A stretch of DNA of 64,000 bases from Gallibacter sp963634825 (GCA_963634825.1 CAVHCP010000002.1:62001-126000); one strand, 5' to 3'. Positions 34,360 through 44,332 are shown, numbered from the stretch's first letter. A program made the numbers and translations. Notes: a model not told the origin generated them from the letters alone.

Positions 34360-34385
34360 CGCACCTTACTTTTATGTAAGATGCG
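34360..34385. promoter_or_regulatory. Palindrome upstream of bceAB, candidate BceR operator
   Basis: CGCACCTTAC-TTTTAT-GTAAGATGCG, arms complementary except one G-T type pair, about 90 bp before bceA in the 162-bp gap after the kinase gene. The core TTAC-N6-GTAA is an inverted repeat like response-regulator sites; on the minus strand it lacks a U-tract and so is not a clear terminator. Confidence 0.45.
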
Positions 34386-34434
34386 CTATTTTTACTTTGT
34401 TAATAAAATCAGAATGAAGTCCATAATCCTATCT

Positions 34435-35403
34435 TTATTCTGCCTTAAGCTCACGTGTGTTTAAATCGATAAGTACTTCTGTTCCTTTGCCCTGTTCCGA
34501 TTTTATATCTATCTCATGGCCCAGCTTTTTTAGTATCGTTTGGCATATATATAGACCAAGTCCGGTAGACCAGCTATCTTTTCGTCCATTTAGTCCGGTA
34601 AAACCTTTTTCAAATATACGCGGCAGATCCTCCTTTGATATGCCTGTGCCATAATCCTTGACAAAAAGAATATTATTTTTTGCATATATCTTTATTTCGC
34701 TATTTTTGCTGTATTTTACGGCATTTGAAATTATCTGCTCAAGTGCGACGCCAAGCCATTTTTCATCGGTAAGAATCTCAATATTTGTATCAAATATTTC
34801 TAATTTTAGATTTTTTTGTATAAAAAGCGAAGCATACTTTTTTACAGCGGTTTTAACTATTTTTTCAAGGCTTACCTTCCTTATAACATAATCGGTATTG
34901 TTGCTTTGTAGTCTTATATACGAAAGCACCATATCGGTATACTGCTCTATTTTAAAAAGCTCCTGCGAAAGCAACTCTCTTTTAGCATCTGTATCGATCA
35001 AAACCCGCATAGCTGCAATCGGTGTTTTTGCCTGATGTACCCAGATAGAATAAAATATTTCGGCCTCTTGTATACCTTTATCCTTTTCACTTAGATTTTT
35101 TATGGATTTATCTATAGTCGCCTTAATGATATTTATATATTCCTCTTCGAGCGGATTTATTGTCTTTGGCAAAAGCTCTTTTTGCAAAATCGGTTCTTTT
35201 GATATGATTTTTAGTAAATTCAATTTTCGTCTGTATATGATATAGTCACATATCAAAAAAAGCAGAGCCACGAAAGTGCACAAAAGAAATATATAAAGGA
35301 ATATCTCAATCCTAAGACCATATAAAAAGAATAAAATCAGACAGACCAACGCACAAGATATAAATGTCGCTATAGGGATTATTTTTCCTTTAAGAAAATT
35401 CAT
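34435..35403 (-). CDS. BceS-type intramembrane-sensing histidine kinase
   Basis: 322 residues. Two N-terminal membrane helices with almost no extracellular loop, then the phosphoacceptor in FYSIWVHQAKTPIAAMRVL (His near 121), and the ATPase domain with N box EQIISNAVKYS, KDYGTGISKEDLPRIFEKGF and GLGLYICQTI. Kinases of this type do not sense the peptide themselves but take the signal from the BceAB transporter. It overlaps the response-regulator gene by 14 nt. Confidence 0.92.
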   Translation of the reverse strand: MNFLKGKIIPIATFISCALVCLILFFLYGLRIEIFLYIFLLCTFVALLFLICDYIIYRRKLNLLKIISKEPILQKELLPKTINPLEEEYINIIKATIDKSIKNLSEKDKGIQEAEIFYSIWVHQAKTPIAAMRVLIDTDAKRELLSQELFKIEQYTDMVLSYIRLQSNNTDYVIRKVSLEKIVKTAVKKYASLFIQKNLKLEIFDTNIEILTDEKWLGVALEQIISNAVKYSKNSEIKIYAKNNILFVKDYGTGISKEDLPRIFEKGFTGLNGRKDSWSTGLGLYICQTILKKLGHEIDIKSEQGKGTEVLIDLNTRELKAE

Positions 35404-36091
35404 GTATTACATACCCCTCTCCCTTTTTAGTAGCAATCATATCCTCTGCCTTTATCTCTTGTAATTTTTTTCGCAGTCTGTTTATGTTTACGGAAAGTGT
35501 ATTCTCGTCAACAAATTCGTCGCTTTCCCACAAGATTTTCATTATTTCACTTCGTGGCACGACTGTATCCTTGTTTTCCATGAGAATAGATAAAATCTTG
35601 CATTCGTTTTTTGTAAGCTCTACTTCTCCGTGCCTGTTTTTTACTTTATATTCGCTGATATCCAAAATAACATCTCCGCATCTAAGCAATGAGTTTGCTC
35701 CTGCAAAGTCATATGTGCGGCGAAGTATAGCTTTTATTTTTGCAATCAAAATTTTGATATCAAATGGCTTGCTTATAAAATCGTCAGCACCTGCCGAAAG
35801 CGCCATTACGATATTCATATTTTCGTCAGCTGATGACAAAAATACGATTGGTACCTTTGATATTTTGCGTATCTCATCGCACCAATAATATCCGTCATAA
35901 TTTGGCAAACCGATATCCATTATCACAAGCTGAGGATTATAGTCTGCAAATTCGGTCATTACATTTCTAAAATCCTTTACACTTTTTGCATCAAGATCCC
36001 ATTTTTGTAGATTTTCTTTTATTGCTCTTGCTATGACCTCATCATCCTCTACTATAAAAATTTTGTGTTTATATATTTTCTCTTCACTCAT
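35390..36091 (-). CDS. BceR-type OmpR-family response regulator
   Basis: 233 residues. Receiver domain with the phosphoacceptor Asp in VIMDIGLPNYDGY and the conserved Lys in DDFISKPF, then an OmpR/PhoB winged helix (ELTKNECKILSILMEN ... VDENTLSVNINRLRKKL). It should activate bceAB. ATG 36091 lies 2 nt after the pepP stop with GAGG in the end of pepP; an in-frame start at 36124 is inside pepP and unlikely. Confidence 0.92.
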   Translation of the reverse strand: MSEEKIYKHKIFIVEDDEVIARAIKENLQKWDLDAKSVKDFRNVMTEFADYNPQLVIMDIGLPNYDGYYWCDEIRKISKVPIVFLSSADENMNIVMALSAGADDFISKPFDIKILIAKIKAILRRTYDFAGANSLLRCGDVILDISEYKVKNRHGEVELTKNECKILSILMENKDTVVPRSEIMKILWESDEFVDENTLSVNINRLRKKLQEIKAEDMIATKKGEGYVIHEFS

Positions 36092-36093
36092 TT

Positions 36094-37947
36094 TTATACC
36101 TCGGCTGTTGCTTCTTTTAGCCACTCCTTTTCTCTCTCATCCAAAAAAGGTGAAATCCTTTTATAAACTTCCTTGTGATATAAATTTAGCCATATTTTTT
36201 CGTCTACTGTAAGCATATCCACTTCTATAGCGGTCGTGTCAATTGGCACAAGCGTCATCGTTTCAAACTTTAAAAACTCGCCATAATCTGTTTTTTTATC
36301 TTTTTTAACAAGTAGCTCGTTTTCTATGCGAATTCCATATTCCCTGTCCTTGTAAAATCCCGGTTCATTTGATGTTATCATACCTTCCGCAAGCTCGACA
36401 TGTTCGCCTTGTGATATGCGCCATCTAAACGCATTAGGTCCTTCGTGGACAGCGAGTATATGACCTACACCATGACCTGTCCCGTGATTATAATCAAGCC
36501 TGAGATTCCATAGTGTGCTTCGTGCAAGTATATCAAGTCCTGCGCCTGTCATACCCCTCAAAAATCTTTGCTTGCTTAGGCTTATCATACCTTTTAAAAC
36601 AGCAGTATAATTTTGTTTTTGCTCCGCAGTCAGATTGCCAAGTGCAATCGTCCTCGTAACATCTGTCGTACCGTCCATATAATGTCCGCCACTGTCGACA
36701 AGCAAAAAGCCTGTTGTCTCAAGATATTTCTTTTTTACTGCCTCAAGCGGGTTGTAATGGACAACTGCAGCATTTTCACCATATGCTGCGATCGTGTCAA
36801 AGCTCGGCTCCAAAAAGCCCTCCTGCTTTTGTCGCTCCTTTAAAAGCATTTCGCATACATCTGGCTCGGAAATTGATTTTTGGAATTTTATTTTTGAGCT
36901 GTCATTTGCCTCGCCGGCTTGCCTTGCCCACTCCTTTATTTTGTAAATAAATTTTGTAACAGCTATGCCATCCTTTAGATGCGCATTTTTTGTATTTTTT
37001 ATTTCTGTATTATTTTTGCATGCCTTCCATAATGATATAGGAAGGTTATCATCTATGAGGTTTCCTCTCCTTGAAAGCCTCTTATAAATTGCATAATTTA
37101 GCATTTCAAAATCGCTTGCAATTGTCCTTTTTTCTATGATACCTATATCTCTTAGACTCGTAATATTATTTTCGTCTCTAAATGCATCCTCATAAGGTCT
37201 TATCTTTATATTTTCCTCTGCAAAGGCTCCCTTCATTTCCTCTGACAGCTTGCTTTCATCTATAAAGAGTATTGCGTCATTTGCCATAATTTGTAAAAAA
37301 CACATAGTCACAGGAAAGCAAGGTATATCATTGCACCGCATATTTAAAAGCCATCCTATTTCATCAAGGGCAGAAATAAATATTTCATCATAACCCTTTT
37401 GCTTCATATAAGCTCTTAAACGATCGAGCTTGTCCATTCTCGATTTGCCGGCAAACTCATCTGTCAATAGCCATGCCTTACCGCTTGGCAGCTGCGGTCT
37501 GTCCTGCCAAAGCTCTCCGGCAAGATCCTCGGTTGCAAATATTTTAGCTCCTTTTTTGCTTGCTAATTTGCCAAGAGCAGTTGCCGTACTTGCCTGCAGT
37601 ATCCTGCCGTCAAAGCCTAAAATATTGCCTCTTTTTAAATTTTTTGCTATATATTCATAAACGGTCGGCGTTTTTGGCATACCGGCCTTCATCAGTTTTA
37701 TTTCGCTATCTGCCAGTTGCTCCTCTGCCTGCAAAAAATATCTGCCGTCTGTCCAGAGGCAAGCCTCTTTCTTTGTTATAATAAGAGTCCCTGCACTTCC
37801 CGTAAAGCCCGACAGAAATTCCCTAACCTTGAAATAATCAGATATAAATTCTGTCATATGAAAATCAGATGTAGGTATCAAATAAATATCTATATTTTTT
37901 TCGAGCATTAGCTTTCTCATCTGCTCAAGTCTTTTTGATATATCCAT
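36094..37947 (-). CDS. pepP: Xaa-Pro aminopeptidase (aminopeptidase P, M24B)
   Basis: 617 residues: two creatinase-like N-terminal domains and a C-terminal pita-bread catalytic domain. Metal ligands are visible in VDSGGHYMDGTTDVTRT (two Asp), NHGTGHGVGHILAVHEGP (His), and SNEPGFYKDREYGIRIENE (two Glu). It removes N-terminal residues before proline. The long three-domain form resembles eukaryotic cytosolic enzymes. ATG 37947 directly follows the ribF stop. Confidence 0.93.
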   Translation of the reverse strand: MDISKRLEQMRKLMLEKNIDIYLIPTSDFHMTEFISDYFKVREFLSGFTGSAGTLIITKKEACLWTDGRYFLQAEEQLADSEIKLMKAGMPKTPTVYEYIAKNLKRGNILGFDGRILQASTATALGKLASKKGAKIFATEDLAGELWQDRPQLPSGKAWLLTDEFAGKSRMDKLDRLRAYMKQKGYDEIFISALDEIGWLLNMRCNDIPCFPVTMCFLQIMANDAILFIDESKLSEEMKGAFAEENIKIRPYEDAFRDENNITSLRDIGIIEKRTIASDFEMLNYAIYKRLSRRGNLIDDNLPISLWKACKNNTEIKNTKNAHLKDGIAVTKFIYKIKEWARQAGEANDSSKIKFQKSISEPDVCEMLLKERQKQEGFLEPSFDTIAAYGENAAVVHYNPLEAVKKKYLETTGFLLVDSGGHYMDGTTDVTRTIALGNLTAEQKQNYTAVLKGMISLSKQRFLRGMTGAGLDILARSTLWNLRLDYNHGTGHGVGHILAVHEGPNAFRWRISQGEHVELAEGMITSNEPGFYKDREYGIRIENELLVKKDKKTDYGEFLKFETMTLVPIDTTAIEVDMLTVDEKIWLNLYHKEVYKRISPFLDEREKEWLKEATAEV

Positions 37948-38886
37948 TTATATTTTTTCTCCGTTTTTTCTGTGATACGCTTTTACCTGTATGCAGTTTG
38001 CCTTTATTTCGTCGGCAAGCGCCTCGACAGAGTCAAATTTTTTCTCATCGCGAAGCTTGTCTAAAAATTCAACCTTTATCATCTTGCCATAAAGCTCCTT
38101 ATCGAAGTTAAAGATATGTGTTTCGACATTTTTACGATATGTACCAATTGTCGGCTTTACTCCGACATTTGTAATGCTCGGATAGCATATACCATTATAT
38201 GTGCATTTTGTGATATATACTCCGTTTGGCGGTGATACCATACCTTCATCAATATTTATATTTGACGTCGGAAAACCAATCCTTTTGCCGAGCCTGTTAC
38301 CGACTACTACTTCCCCTGCAATCGCATAATTTCTACCAAGATATTTATTGCACGAAAGTATATCTCCCTCAGCTATTTTTTGCCTTATGAGAGATGAGCT
38401 TACAACAACTCCGTCAATTTTAAACGGCTGAGCTACATGTACTCCAAAATCCTTTTTTTTGCCCTCGCTTATGAGCAATGCAACATCGCCCTTAGCCTTA
38501 TATCCGTAATGATAATTAAAGCCACAAAGTACTTCCTTCATATTTAGCCTGCCTATCAAAATGTCATCTATGAAATGAATCGGTTGTGTTTTTTTTATTT
38601 TTTCCGTAAATGGAATATTAAATATATAATCTATGCCAAGAGCTTCGATTATACGCATTTTGTCATCCTTATACAGTATGCTTTTTACATTTTCTCTATT
38701 TTTTAGAAGATTTCTCGGATGATTATCAAATGTAAATACAGCGCTTTTGAAGCCCTCGCCCTTCGCATCATATATTGCTTTTTTTATAATTGCCTGATGC
38801 CCAAGGTGTATACCGTCAAAATTTCCAAGCGCTATGACCGTTGGCTCTATGTCCTTTATCTCATCAAGTGAATTATATATCTTCAT
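37948..38886 (-). CDS. ribF: Bifunctional riboflavin kinase / FAD synthetase
   Basis: 312 residues. N-terminal adenylyltransferase: ALGNFDGIHLGHQAII, CGFNYHYGYKAKGD, VVSSSLIRQKIAEGD. C-terminal flavokinase: GKRIGFPTSNI and PPNGVYITKCTYNG. It makes FMN and FAD. It overlaps the end of truB by 14 nt, the usual truB-ribF pairing. Confidence 0.96.
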   Translation of the reverse strand: MKIYNSLDEIKDIEPTVIALGNFDGIHLGHQAIIKKAIYDAKGEGFKSAVFTFDNHPRNLLKNRENVKSILYKDDKMRIIEALGIDYIFNIPFTEKIKKTQPIHFIDDILIGRLNMKEVLCGFNYHYGYKAKGDVALLISEGKKKDFGVHVAQPFKIDGVVVSSSLIRQKIAEGDILSCNKYLGRNYAIAGEVVVGNRLGKRIGFPTSNINIDEGMVSPPNGVYITKCTYNGICYPSITNVGVKPTIGTYRKNVETHIFNFDKELYGKMIKVEFLDKLRDEKKFDSVEALADEIKANCIQVKAYHRKNGEKI

Positions 38887-39847
38887 TTTGCATCCTCACA
38901 TCAAAAACCTTATCTGCTTTAAGAAATCCATCTTGAAGCGTTGCTACTCCCAAAAAAAGTTCCTCAAAATATATCGTATAATAGCTCTTATCTTCTTTTT
39001 TGTCCTCAAAATTATCAGTATTGCCTATATTATTTAGGCATTGTTTTATCTTAGTTTTGTCAATCTCTATTTCTCTGATTTTTTTACCATTTACAAAATC
39101 CCTTGCCTGTTTTTTGGAAAGAAAAATCTTATCAAAGCAGGAAAGAGGATAATCAGTTTTATATAACTCCCCTCTAAGCTCCTCTGCAGTCATTTCCTTT
39201 ATATCCTCAATATCTATGCAGTCCTTGAGCAAAAAACCTCCTGCCTTCGTCCTTACAAGGGCGCTCATGGCCGCACCGCAACCAAGCTTCTCCCCAATAT
39301 CATGACAGATACTCCTTATATATGTGCCCTTAGAACACTCAACTGTAAAATCAATCGTATCGCCACTTATATTTAAAATCTCTATCCTATTTATGAAAAC
39401 CTTTCGTGGCTTTATCTCAACTTCCTTGCCCTCTCTTGCATACTCATATAACTTTTTACCTGCAACCTTTATCGCCGAATACTTAGGCGGTATCTGCGAT
39501 ATTTCTCCTTTAAATGAGTCAAATATCTCGTTGATTTTTTCTCTTACCTTTTTGTCGCTTGTATCAGGTATATCGCATTTTGAAAGCACTTCACCCCAAA
39601 TGTCTTGCGTATCCGTCGTTATCCCAAGCTTTAGAGTTGCCTTATATTCCTTGAAACTGCGATCCATATATTCTGTTATGCGTGTAGCCGTACCTACGCA
39701 AATAGGCAAAACGCCCGTCGCCATAGGATCAAGTGTGCCCGTATGCCCAACTCTTTTTATATGCAAAACACGCCTCACGACCGCTACACAATCGTGAGAT
39801 GTCCAGTTTTGTGGCTTATTTATTGGTATGATACCATTTATATACAT
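38873..39847 (-). CDS. truB: tRNA pseudouridine-55 synthase
   Basis: About 324 residues. GIIPINKPQNWTSHDCV and the catalytic block VGHTGTLDPMATGVLPI (Asp near 45), then YEYAREGKEVE and CSKGTYIRSICHDIGEKLG. The C-terminal part has a PUA-like domain with a ~25-residue polar insertion. It modifies U55 of tRNAs. ATG 39847 fits the family start; GTG 39865 is an alternative, and neither has a strong ribosome site. Confidence 0.95.
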   Translation of the reverse strand: MYINGIIPINKPQNWTSHDCVAVVRRVLHIKRVGHTGTLDPMATGVLPICVGTATRITEYMDRSFKEYKATLKLGITTDTQDIWGEVLSKCDIPDTSDKKVREKINEIFDSFKGEISQIPPKYSAIKVAGKKLYEYAREGKEVEIKPRKVFINRIEILNISGDTIDFTVECSKGTYIRSICHDIGEKLGCGAAMSALVRTKAGGFLLKDCIDIEDIKEMTAEELRGELYKTDYPLSCFDKIFLSKKQARDFVNGKKIREIEIDKTKIKQCLNNIGNTDNFEDKKEDKSYYTIYFEELFLGVATLQDGFLKADKVFDVRMQNEDI

Positions 39848-39917
39848 ATTATTATTTGTTGTCACTTTTTGTCTATGTTGCTTTTATTTATAAATATTTA
39901 GAATTCAATTTTTAATT

Positions 39918-40883
39918 TTAAAGTATCTCTTCGATGTCAGCTACAATTTGTTTGCTTACTTCTTCAAGAGCTCCCTCACATGTAAATCCTGCAGCCCTCG
40001 CGTGACCACCCCCGCCATATCCTTTGCATATTTCGGAAACATCCACATATGTTTTAGAGCGTAGCGAAGCCTTTATCGTACCGGCCTCTTTTTCTCTCAG
40101 CATGACGGCAACCTCTACATTTTCTATCGCCCTAAGCTTCGAAACAGTGCCCTCGCTGTCATCCATAACTGCATCACAATCCCTTAGCATTTGTTGCGTC
40201 ACATATGAAATAACTGCCTTACCGCTAGCAAAAAGCTTGGCATTTTCTAAAATCTCACTTTGAAGCTTTATCTTTGCAAATGACTCATTTTCGTAAAGCG
40301 CAACGCTTACATCGTTAAAGCTATCACAAACATCATACAAGCTTGCTACTATCATATGCGTCTTTTTTGTCGTATTCGAATACTGAAAATTGCCTGTATC
40401 CGTTGTTATTCCGGCAAATATGCACCTTGCAATTGTTTTATCGATTGTAATTCCAAGCGCCATTATGAGATAAAATACAAGCTCGCTTGTCGCTCCTGCC
40501 TCCGAATCTATATAAGCATAATCAAACTTGCCATCTGCCGTCTTATGATGATCTACGCATATTTTGAGCGATGCACTATTAAATAGCTCCTCTCTTTTCG
40601 GAAATCTGTTTGCATCACTACAATCAAGTGCAATCGCTACATCAGGCACAAAATCTATGCTCTCATAATTTATAAGGCAATCATTTTCCAAAAATCTCAG
40701 ATTTTTAGGCATATCATCCTCAACTGCAAGATAAGCTTTTTTACCAAGTTTTCGCAATGCAAGACAAAGTGCCACAGATGATCCTATGGCATCTCCGTCC
40801 ATTACAATGTGTGTAAATATGAGGCATGTATCCTTTTGCTTTAGGATGTCTGCGATTTCTTCAAAGGAATTGTTTTTTATCAT
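39918..40883 (-). CDS. nrnA: DHH phosphoesterase NrnA-type (nanoRNase / pAp phosphatase)
   Basis: 321 residues. DHH domain: VMDGDAIGSSVALCLAL, ALDCSDANRF, CVDHHKTADGKFDYAYI; DHHA1 domain with GGGGHARAAGF. It degrades very short RNAs and dephosphorylates pAp. Located after rbfA, as in most Firmicutes. GAGGAG in the end of rbfA serves as its ribosome site. Confidence 0.93.
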   Translation of the reverse strand: MIKNNSFEEIADILKQKDTCLIFTHIVMDGDAIGSSVALCLALRKLGKKAYLAVEDDMPKNLRFLENDCLINYESIDFVPDVAIALDCSDANRFPKREELFNSASLKICVDHHKTADGKFDYAYIDSEAGATSELVFYLIMALGITIDKTIARCIFAGITTDTGNFQYSNTTKKTHMIVASLYDVCDSFNDVSVALYENESFAKIKLQSEILENAKLFASGKAVISYVTQQMLRDCDAVMDDSEGTVSKLRAIENVEVAVMLREKEAGTIKASLRSKTYVDVSEICKGYGGGGHARAAGFTCEGALEEVSKQIVADIEEIL

Positions 40884-40885
40884 AT

Positions 40886-41281
40886 CTACTCCTCACTTTT
40901 TGAAATTGTACTTATAAGCTCCTCGATGTGCATGCCATATTCGGATGATGTATCATACTTAAATACTATATCAGGTATGTGTCTAAGCTTGACATTTTTA
41001 CCGATTTCCTTGCGTATAAAGCTCTTGCAACTACTTAGCGCATCGAGTACCTCTGCCTGCTCTAAAGCCACTGCTTCTGCCTCAGTTTTATTTGCGCCTT
41101 CTCCTATGCTAAGATATGTAAAATATACTGTCGCATGAGATCCGTCACTGCTGACCTTTACCGCTGTTATGCTTACAAGCTTACCATCAAGTCTTGGATC
41201 CTTTATTTCCCTTAAAAGCAAATCGCTTATTATTTTTTTTATTTCTTCACCAAGCCTGCCGGCTCTATAATTTTTTTTCAT
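40886..41281 (-). CDS. rbfA: Ribosome-binding factor A
   Basis: 131 residues with a KH-like fold: YRAGRLGEEIKKIISDLLLREIKDPRL, then VKVSSDGSHATVYFTYLS and VKLRHIPDIVFKYDTSSEYGMHIEEL. It is a late 30S maturation factor. It follows infB by 29 nt. Confidence 0.94.
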   Translation of the reverse strand: MKKNYRAGRLGEEIKKIISDLLLREIKDPRLDGKLVSITAVKVSSDGSHATVYFTYLSIGEGANKTEAEAVALEQAEVLDALSSCKSFIRKEIGKNVKLRHIPDIVFKYDTSSEYGMHIEELISTISKSEE

Positions 41282-41310
41282 TTTGCATCCTCTATTCCTT
41301 TATGGAATGA

Positions 41311-44010
41311 CTAATCGCGCGCAATCTCTTCCATTTTGAAGCATTCAATAATATCGCCCTCTTTGATGTCATTGAAGTTTTCGATACCGATACCACATTC
41401 GTATCCTTGCTGTACTTCCTTAACATCATCCTTAAATCTTCTTAGCGAAGCCAAGTTGCCTTCGTGAATAACGATACCGTCTCTTACTATACGCACGCTT
41501 GCATTCCTTGCAATATTACCGTCTGTAACATATGCGCCACCGACAGTGCCTACATTTGGCACCTTGAAAGTCTCTCTGATTTCTGCCTGTCCCATAACAA
41601 CTTCCTTAAACTCAGGATCAAGCATACCTTTCATCGCATTTTCAACATCATCGATGATATTATAGATAACTCTGTATGTTCTTATCTGTACATTTTCCCT
41701 GTCGGCAATCGACTGTACACCTGCTGTCGGTCTTACATTAAAGCCGATAATAACTGCACCCGATGTGCTTGCAAGTGTGACATCTGTCTCTGTGATAGCG
41801 CCAACGCCTGAGTGGATTATCTTTATCCTAACCTCTTCATTTGTAAGCTTTTCAAGAGATGAAACAACTGCGCCGACAGAGCCCACAACATCGCCCTTGA
41901 CGATCAGATTTAGATCCTTTACTTCGCCTTCTTTTATCTGGCTAAATAGCTCCTCGAGCGTTGAGCTTGCATTTCTTGCAAGTACTTCTTCTCTCTGCTT
42001 AGCCTTTCTCTTGTCGGCAATCTCCCTTGCAAGCTTGTCATCCTTGACCACATGGAAATCATCACCTGCCGCAGGCACGTCGGTAAGTCCGAGTATTTCA
42101 ACGGCAGTAGCAGGACCTGCTTTCTTAATTGTTGTGCCTTTGTAATCTGTCATAAGACGTATTCTGCCTGACGTATTACCTGCTACTATGCTCTGACCTG
42201 TCTTGACAGTACCATTTGTAACAAGAAGTGTTGCAACAGATCCCTTCGCTTTGTCAAGCCTTGCTTCTATGACTGTACCAAGACCAAGTCTCTTTGGATT
42301 TGCCTTTAGCTCAAGCACCTCCGCCTGAAGAAGTATCATTTCGAGCAGATTTTCGATACCTTCGCCTGTTTTAGCAGAAACAGGTACGCTTATAACATCT
42401 CCGCCCCAATCCTCGACCAAAACTCCGTTTTCGGCAAGGTCTGTTTTTACCATATCCGGATTAGCACCCGGCTTATCCATTTTATTTATCGCAACTATCA
42501 TAGGTACGCCTGCTGCCTTTGCGTGGCTTATCGACTCTATTGTCTGTGGCTTTACAGAGTCATCGGCCGCAACTACGAGCACCGCAATATCTGTAATATC
42601 CGCACCTCTTGCTCTCATAGCAGTAAATGCTTCGTGACCCGGCGTATCCAAAAATACTATTCTATGATCCTTTAATCTGACTTCGGATGCACCTATGTGC
42701 TGTGTGATACCACCTGATTCTGAGGCTGTTACATTTGTTGCTCTTATCGCATCAAGAAGCGATGTCTTACCGTGGTCAACATGTCCCATAACAGTTATAA
42801 TAGGCGGTCTTGATACGAGCTGTTCTTCCTTATCTTCGAAATCTTCAAAGCCCTCATCAATCTCATCTTCCTCAATCTGTCCGATAACAACGCTTACTCC
42901 AAGCTCCTCGCTAAGTATAAGTGCTGTATCCTCGTCAAGATTTGCGTTGATATTTGTAACAATACCAAGCTTCATAAGCGTCATAATAACCTGTGATACA
43001 GATACGCCAACCTGCTCACAATATCCTGCAACAGTGATAGGAATGTTTATAACTTTTGTTCCAACCGGAATTGGTTCTGCTTCAACCTCCGGCTCTACCT
43101 CTGCTTTTGCTTTCTTTTGTGCTTTTTTCCTTGTCTTCTTTTCGAGTGAACCTTCTGCATATTTAGTCAGTCCATCGTCTCGTCTTCTCTTATCCTTGCG
43201 ACGAGCATTTTTGCTGTCCTTTTCTCTGTTTCTTTCTTTTTCTCTGTCTTTATCCTTTTTAGCGGATTTTCTGTTGTCTCCTTTTTGAGGCGACTCTGAC
43301 GGCATCACAGCACTTGCAAGATTATCTCTTTCTCGCTCTTTTTCCTTTTGCTTTCTTTCTTTTTCTTCTCTCTTTATATCCTCAGCACGCTTAACTATTT
43401 TAGGTCTTGCAAAAGTCTCCTGCTTTTTCTCTATCTTTTCTGTTTTTTCAGCCTTAACAGTCTTTGCCTCCTGTTGCTCCTTTTCGATTTCCTTCGCTTT
43501 TTCGTTTGCTTTTTCTTCCGCGGCTTTTTTAGCCATAATAGCCTCTTTTTCCTTGGCTGCTATAGCATCTTTTTCGACCTTTTCCTTTTTAGTTATAGGC
43601 TTGCCGGCCGGTCTTCTCCTGTTTTCGGATTCTGCCTTTGTAATAGGTCTGCCTATCGGCATTCTTTTTATACCTGCACTTGACGCACTCTTGGCAGTAT
43701 TAGCTTGACCCTGCTGAGCTGTCTGCTGCCCTCCTGCCGAATTTGCAGGCATTATAACCTTAGCCGCCTTTACTTTTATTTTTGGTTCGTTCTCCTCTGA
43801 GGTAACCGTCTTTTTTGCTTCTGCCTGCACCACTTTTGTTTCTTTTGATTCGTTTGCATTTACAAGTGCATTTTCAATAGCGACTGCCTCCTCATCAGAT
43901 ATCGAGCTACTTGCTGTTTTTGCAGCTATGCCCATAGACTGCGCCTGAGTAACAACCTCTTTATTTGTAATATTTAATTTCTTTGCTAATTCTCCGATCT
44001 TTACTGTCAT
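41311..44010 (-). CDS. infB: Translation initiation factor IF-2
   Basis: About 899 residues. N-terminal IF2_N (MTVKIGELAKKLNITNKEV), a long Lys/Glu/Arg-rich low-complexity linker (about 50-320), a second IF2_N, then the GTPase domain with GHVDHGKTSLLD, LDTPGHEAFTAMRARG and NKMD, and C-terminal domains ending in the tRNA-binding barrel. It places fMet-tRNA on the 30S. Start ATG 44010 is chosen because AAAGGAGGG lies five nt upstream; a further start at 44043 lies inside ylxQ. Confidence 0.97.
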   Translation of the reverse strand: MTVKIGELAKKLNITNKEVVTQAQSMGIAAKTASSSISDEEAVAIENALVNANESKETKVVQAEAKKTVTSEENEPKIKVKAAKVIMPANSAGGQQTAQQGQANTAKSASSAGIKRMPIGRPITKAESENRRRPAGKPITKKEKVEKDAIAAKEKEAIMAKKAAEEKANEKAKEIEKEQQEAKTVKAEKTEKIEKKQETFARPKIVKRAEDIKREEKERKQKEKERERDNLASAVMPSESPQKGDNRKSAKKDKDREKERNREKDSKNARRKDKRRRDDGLTKYAEGSLEKKTRKKAQKKAKAEVEPEVEAEPIPVGTKVINIPITVAGYCEQVGVSVSQVIMTLMKLGIVTNINANLDEDTALILSEELGVSVVIGQIEEDEIDEGFEDFEDKEEQLVSRPPIITVMGHVDHGKTSLLDAIRATNVTASESGGITQHIGASEVRLKDHRIVFLDTPGHEAFTAMRARGADITDIAVLVVAADDSVKPQTIESISHAKAAGVPMIVAINKMDKPGANPDMVKTDLAENGVLVEDWGGDVISVPVSAKTGEGIENLLEMILLQAEVLELKANPKRLGLGTVIEARLDKAKGSVATLLVTNGTVKTGQSIVAGNTSGRIRLMTDYKGTTIKKAGPATAVEILGLTDVPAAGDDFHVVKDDKLAREIADKRKAKQREEVLARNASSTLEELFSQIKEGEVKDLNLIVKGDVVGSVGAVVSSLEKLTNEEVRIKIIHSGVGAITETDVTLASTSGAVIIGFNVRPTAGVQSIADRENVQIRTYRVIYNIIDDVENAMKGMLDPEFKEVVMGQAEIRETFKVPNVGTVGGAYVTDGNIARNASVRIVRDGIVIHEGNLASLRRFKDDVKEVQQGYECGIGIENFNDIKEGDIIECFKMEEIARD

Positions 44011-44023
44011 AAGAACCCTCCTT

Positions 44024-44332
44024 TCATTTTTCATACTTGTCAATTTCCCTTGCTATGATATCCGCAAAATTGTCATCCGTTATTCCAAATGTCGTGCGAC
44101 CCATATATCCGCTCATATGTGATATCTCATCACTTTCACCAAATATCCTATATGGCGTATTCGTCTTTTTTGCAGCGGAAAGGATTTTTTCTTTGCTATT
44201 TGCTGCGATATCCCAAGCTATGATAAGAAGTTTTATTTTATTTTTTTTCATATATGTTATACAGGTGTCTGTTCCGGCCACCATATTGCCGGAGCGTCTT
44301 GCAAATCCCATATAGCTATTTATCTTCTTCAT
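44024..44332 (-). CDS. ylxQ: YlxQ, L7Ae/L30e-family protein
   Basis: 102 residues. GFARRSGNMVAGTDTCITYMKKNKIKLLIIAWDIAANSKEKI is the L7Ae-type K-turn RNA-binding opening (kept here as family context). Its RNA target is unknown; it sits between ylxR and infB as in most Firmicutes, overlapping ylxR by 17 nt. Confidence 0.88.
   Translation of the reverse strand: MKKINSYMGFARRSGNMVAGTDTCITYMKKNKIKLLIIAWDIAANSKEKILSAAKKTNTPYRIFGESDEISHMSGYMGRTTFGITDDNFADIIAREIDKYEK

Noticed and set aside
42695..43288. Plus-strand open frame of 197 codons opposite infB
   Set aside because: It is the mirror of the Lys/Glu-rich and GTPase-coding sequence of infB; no ribosome site or promoter, and the Ser-rich product is typical of an antisense shadow.
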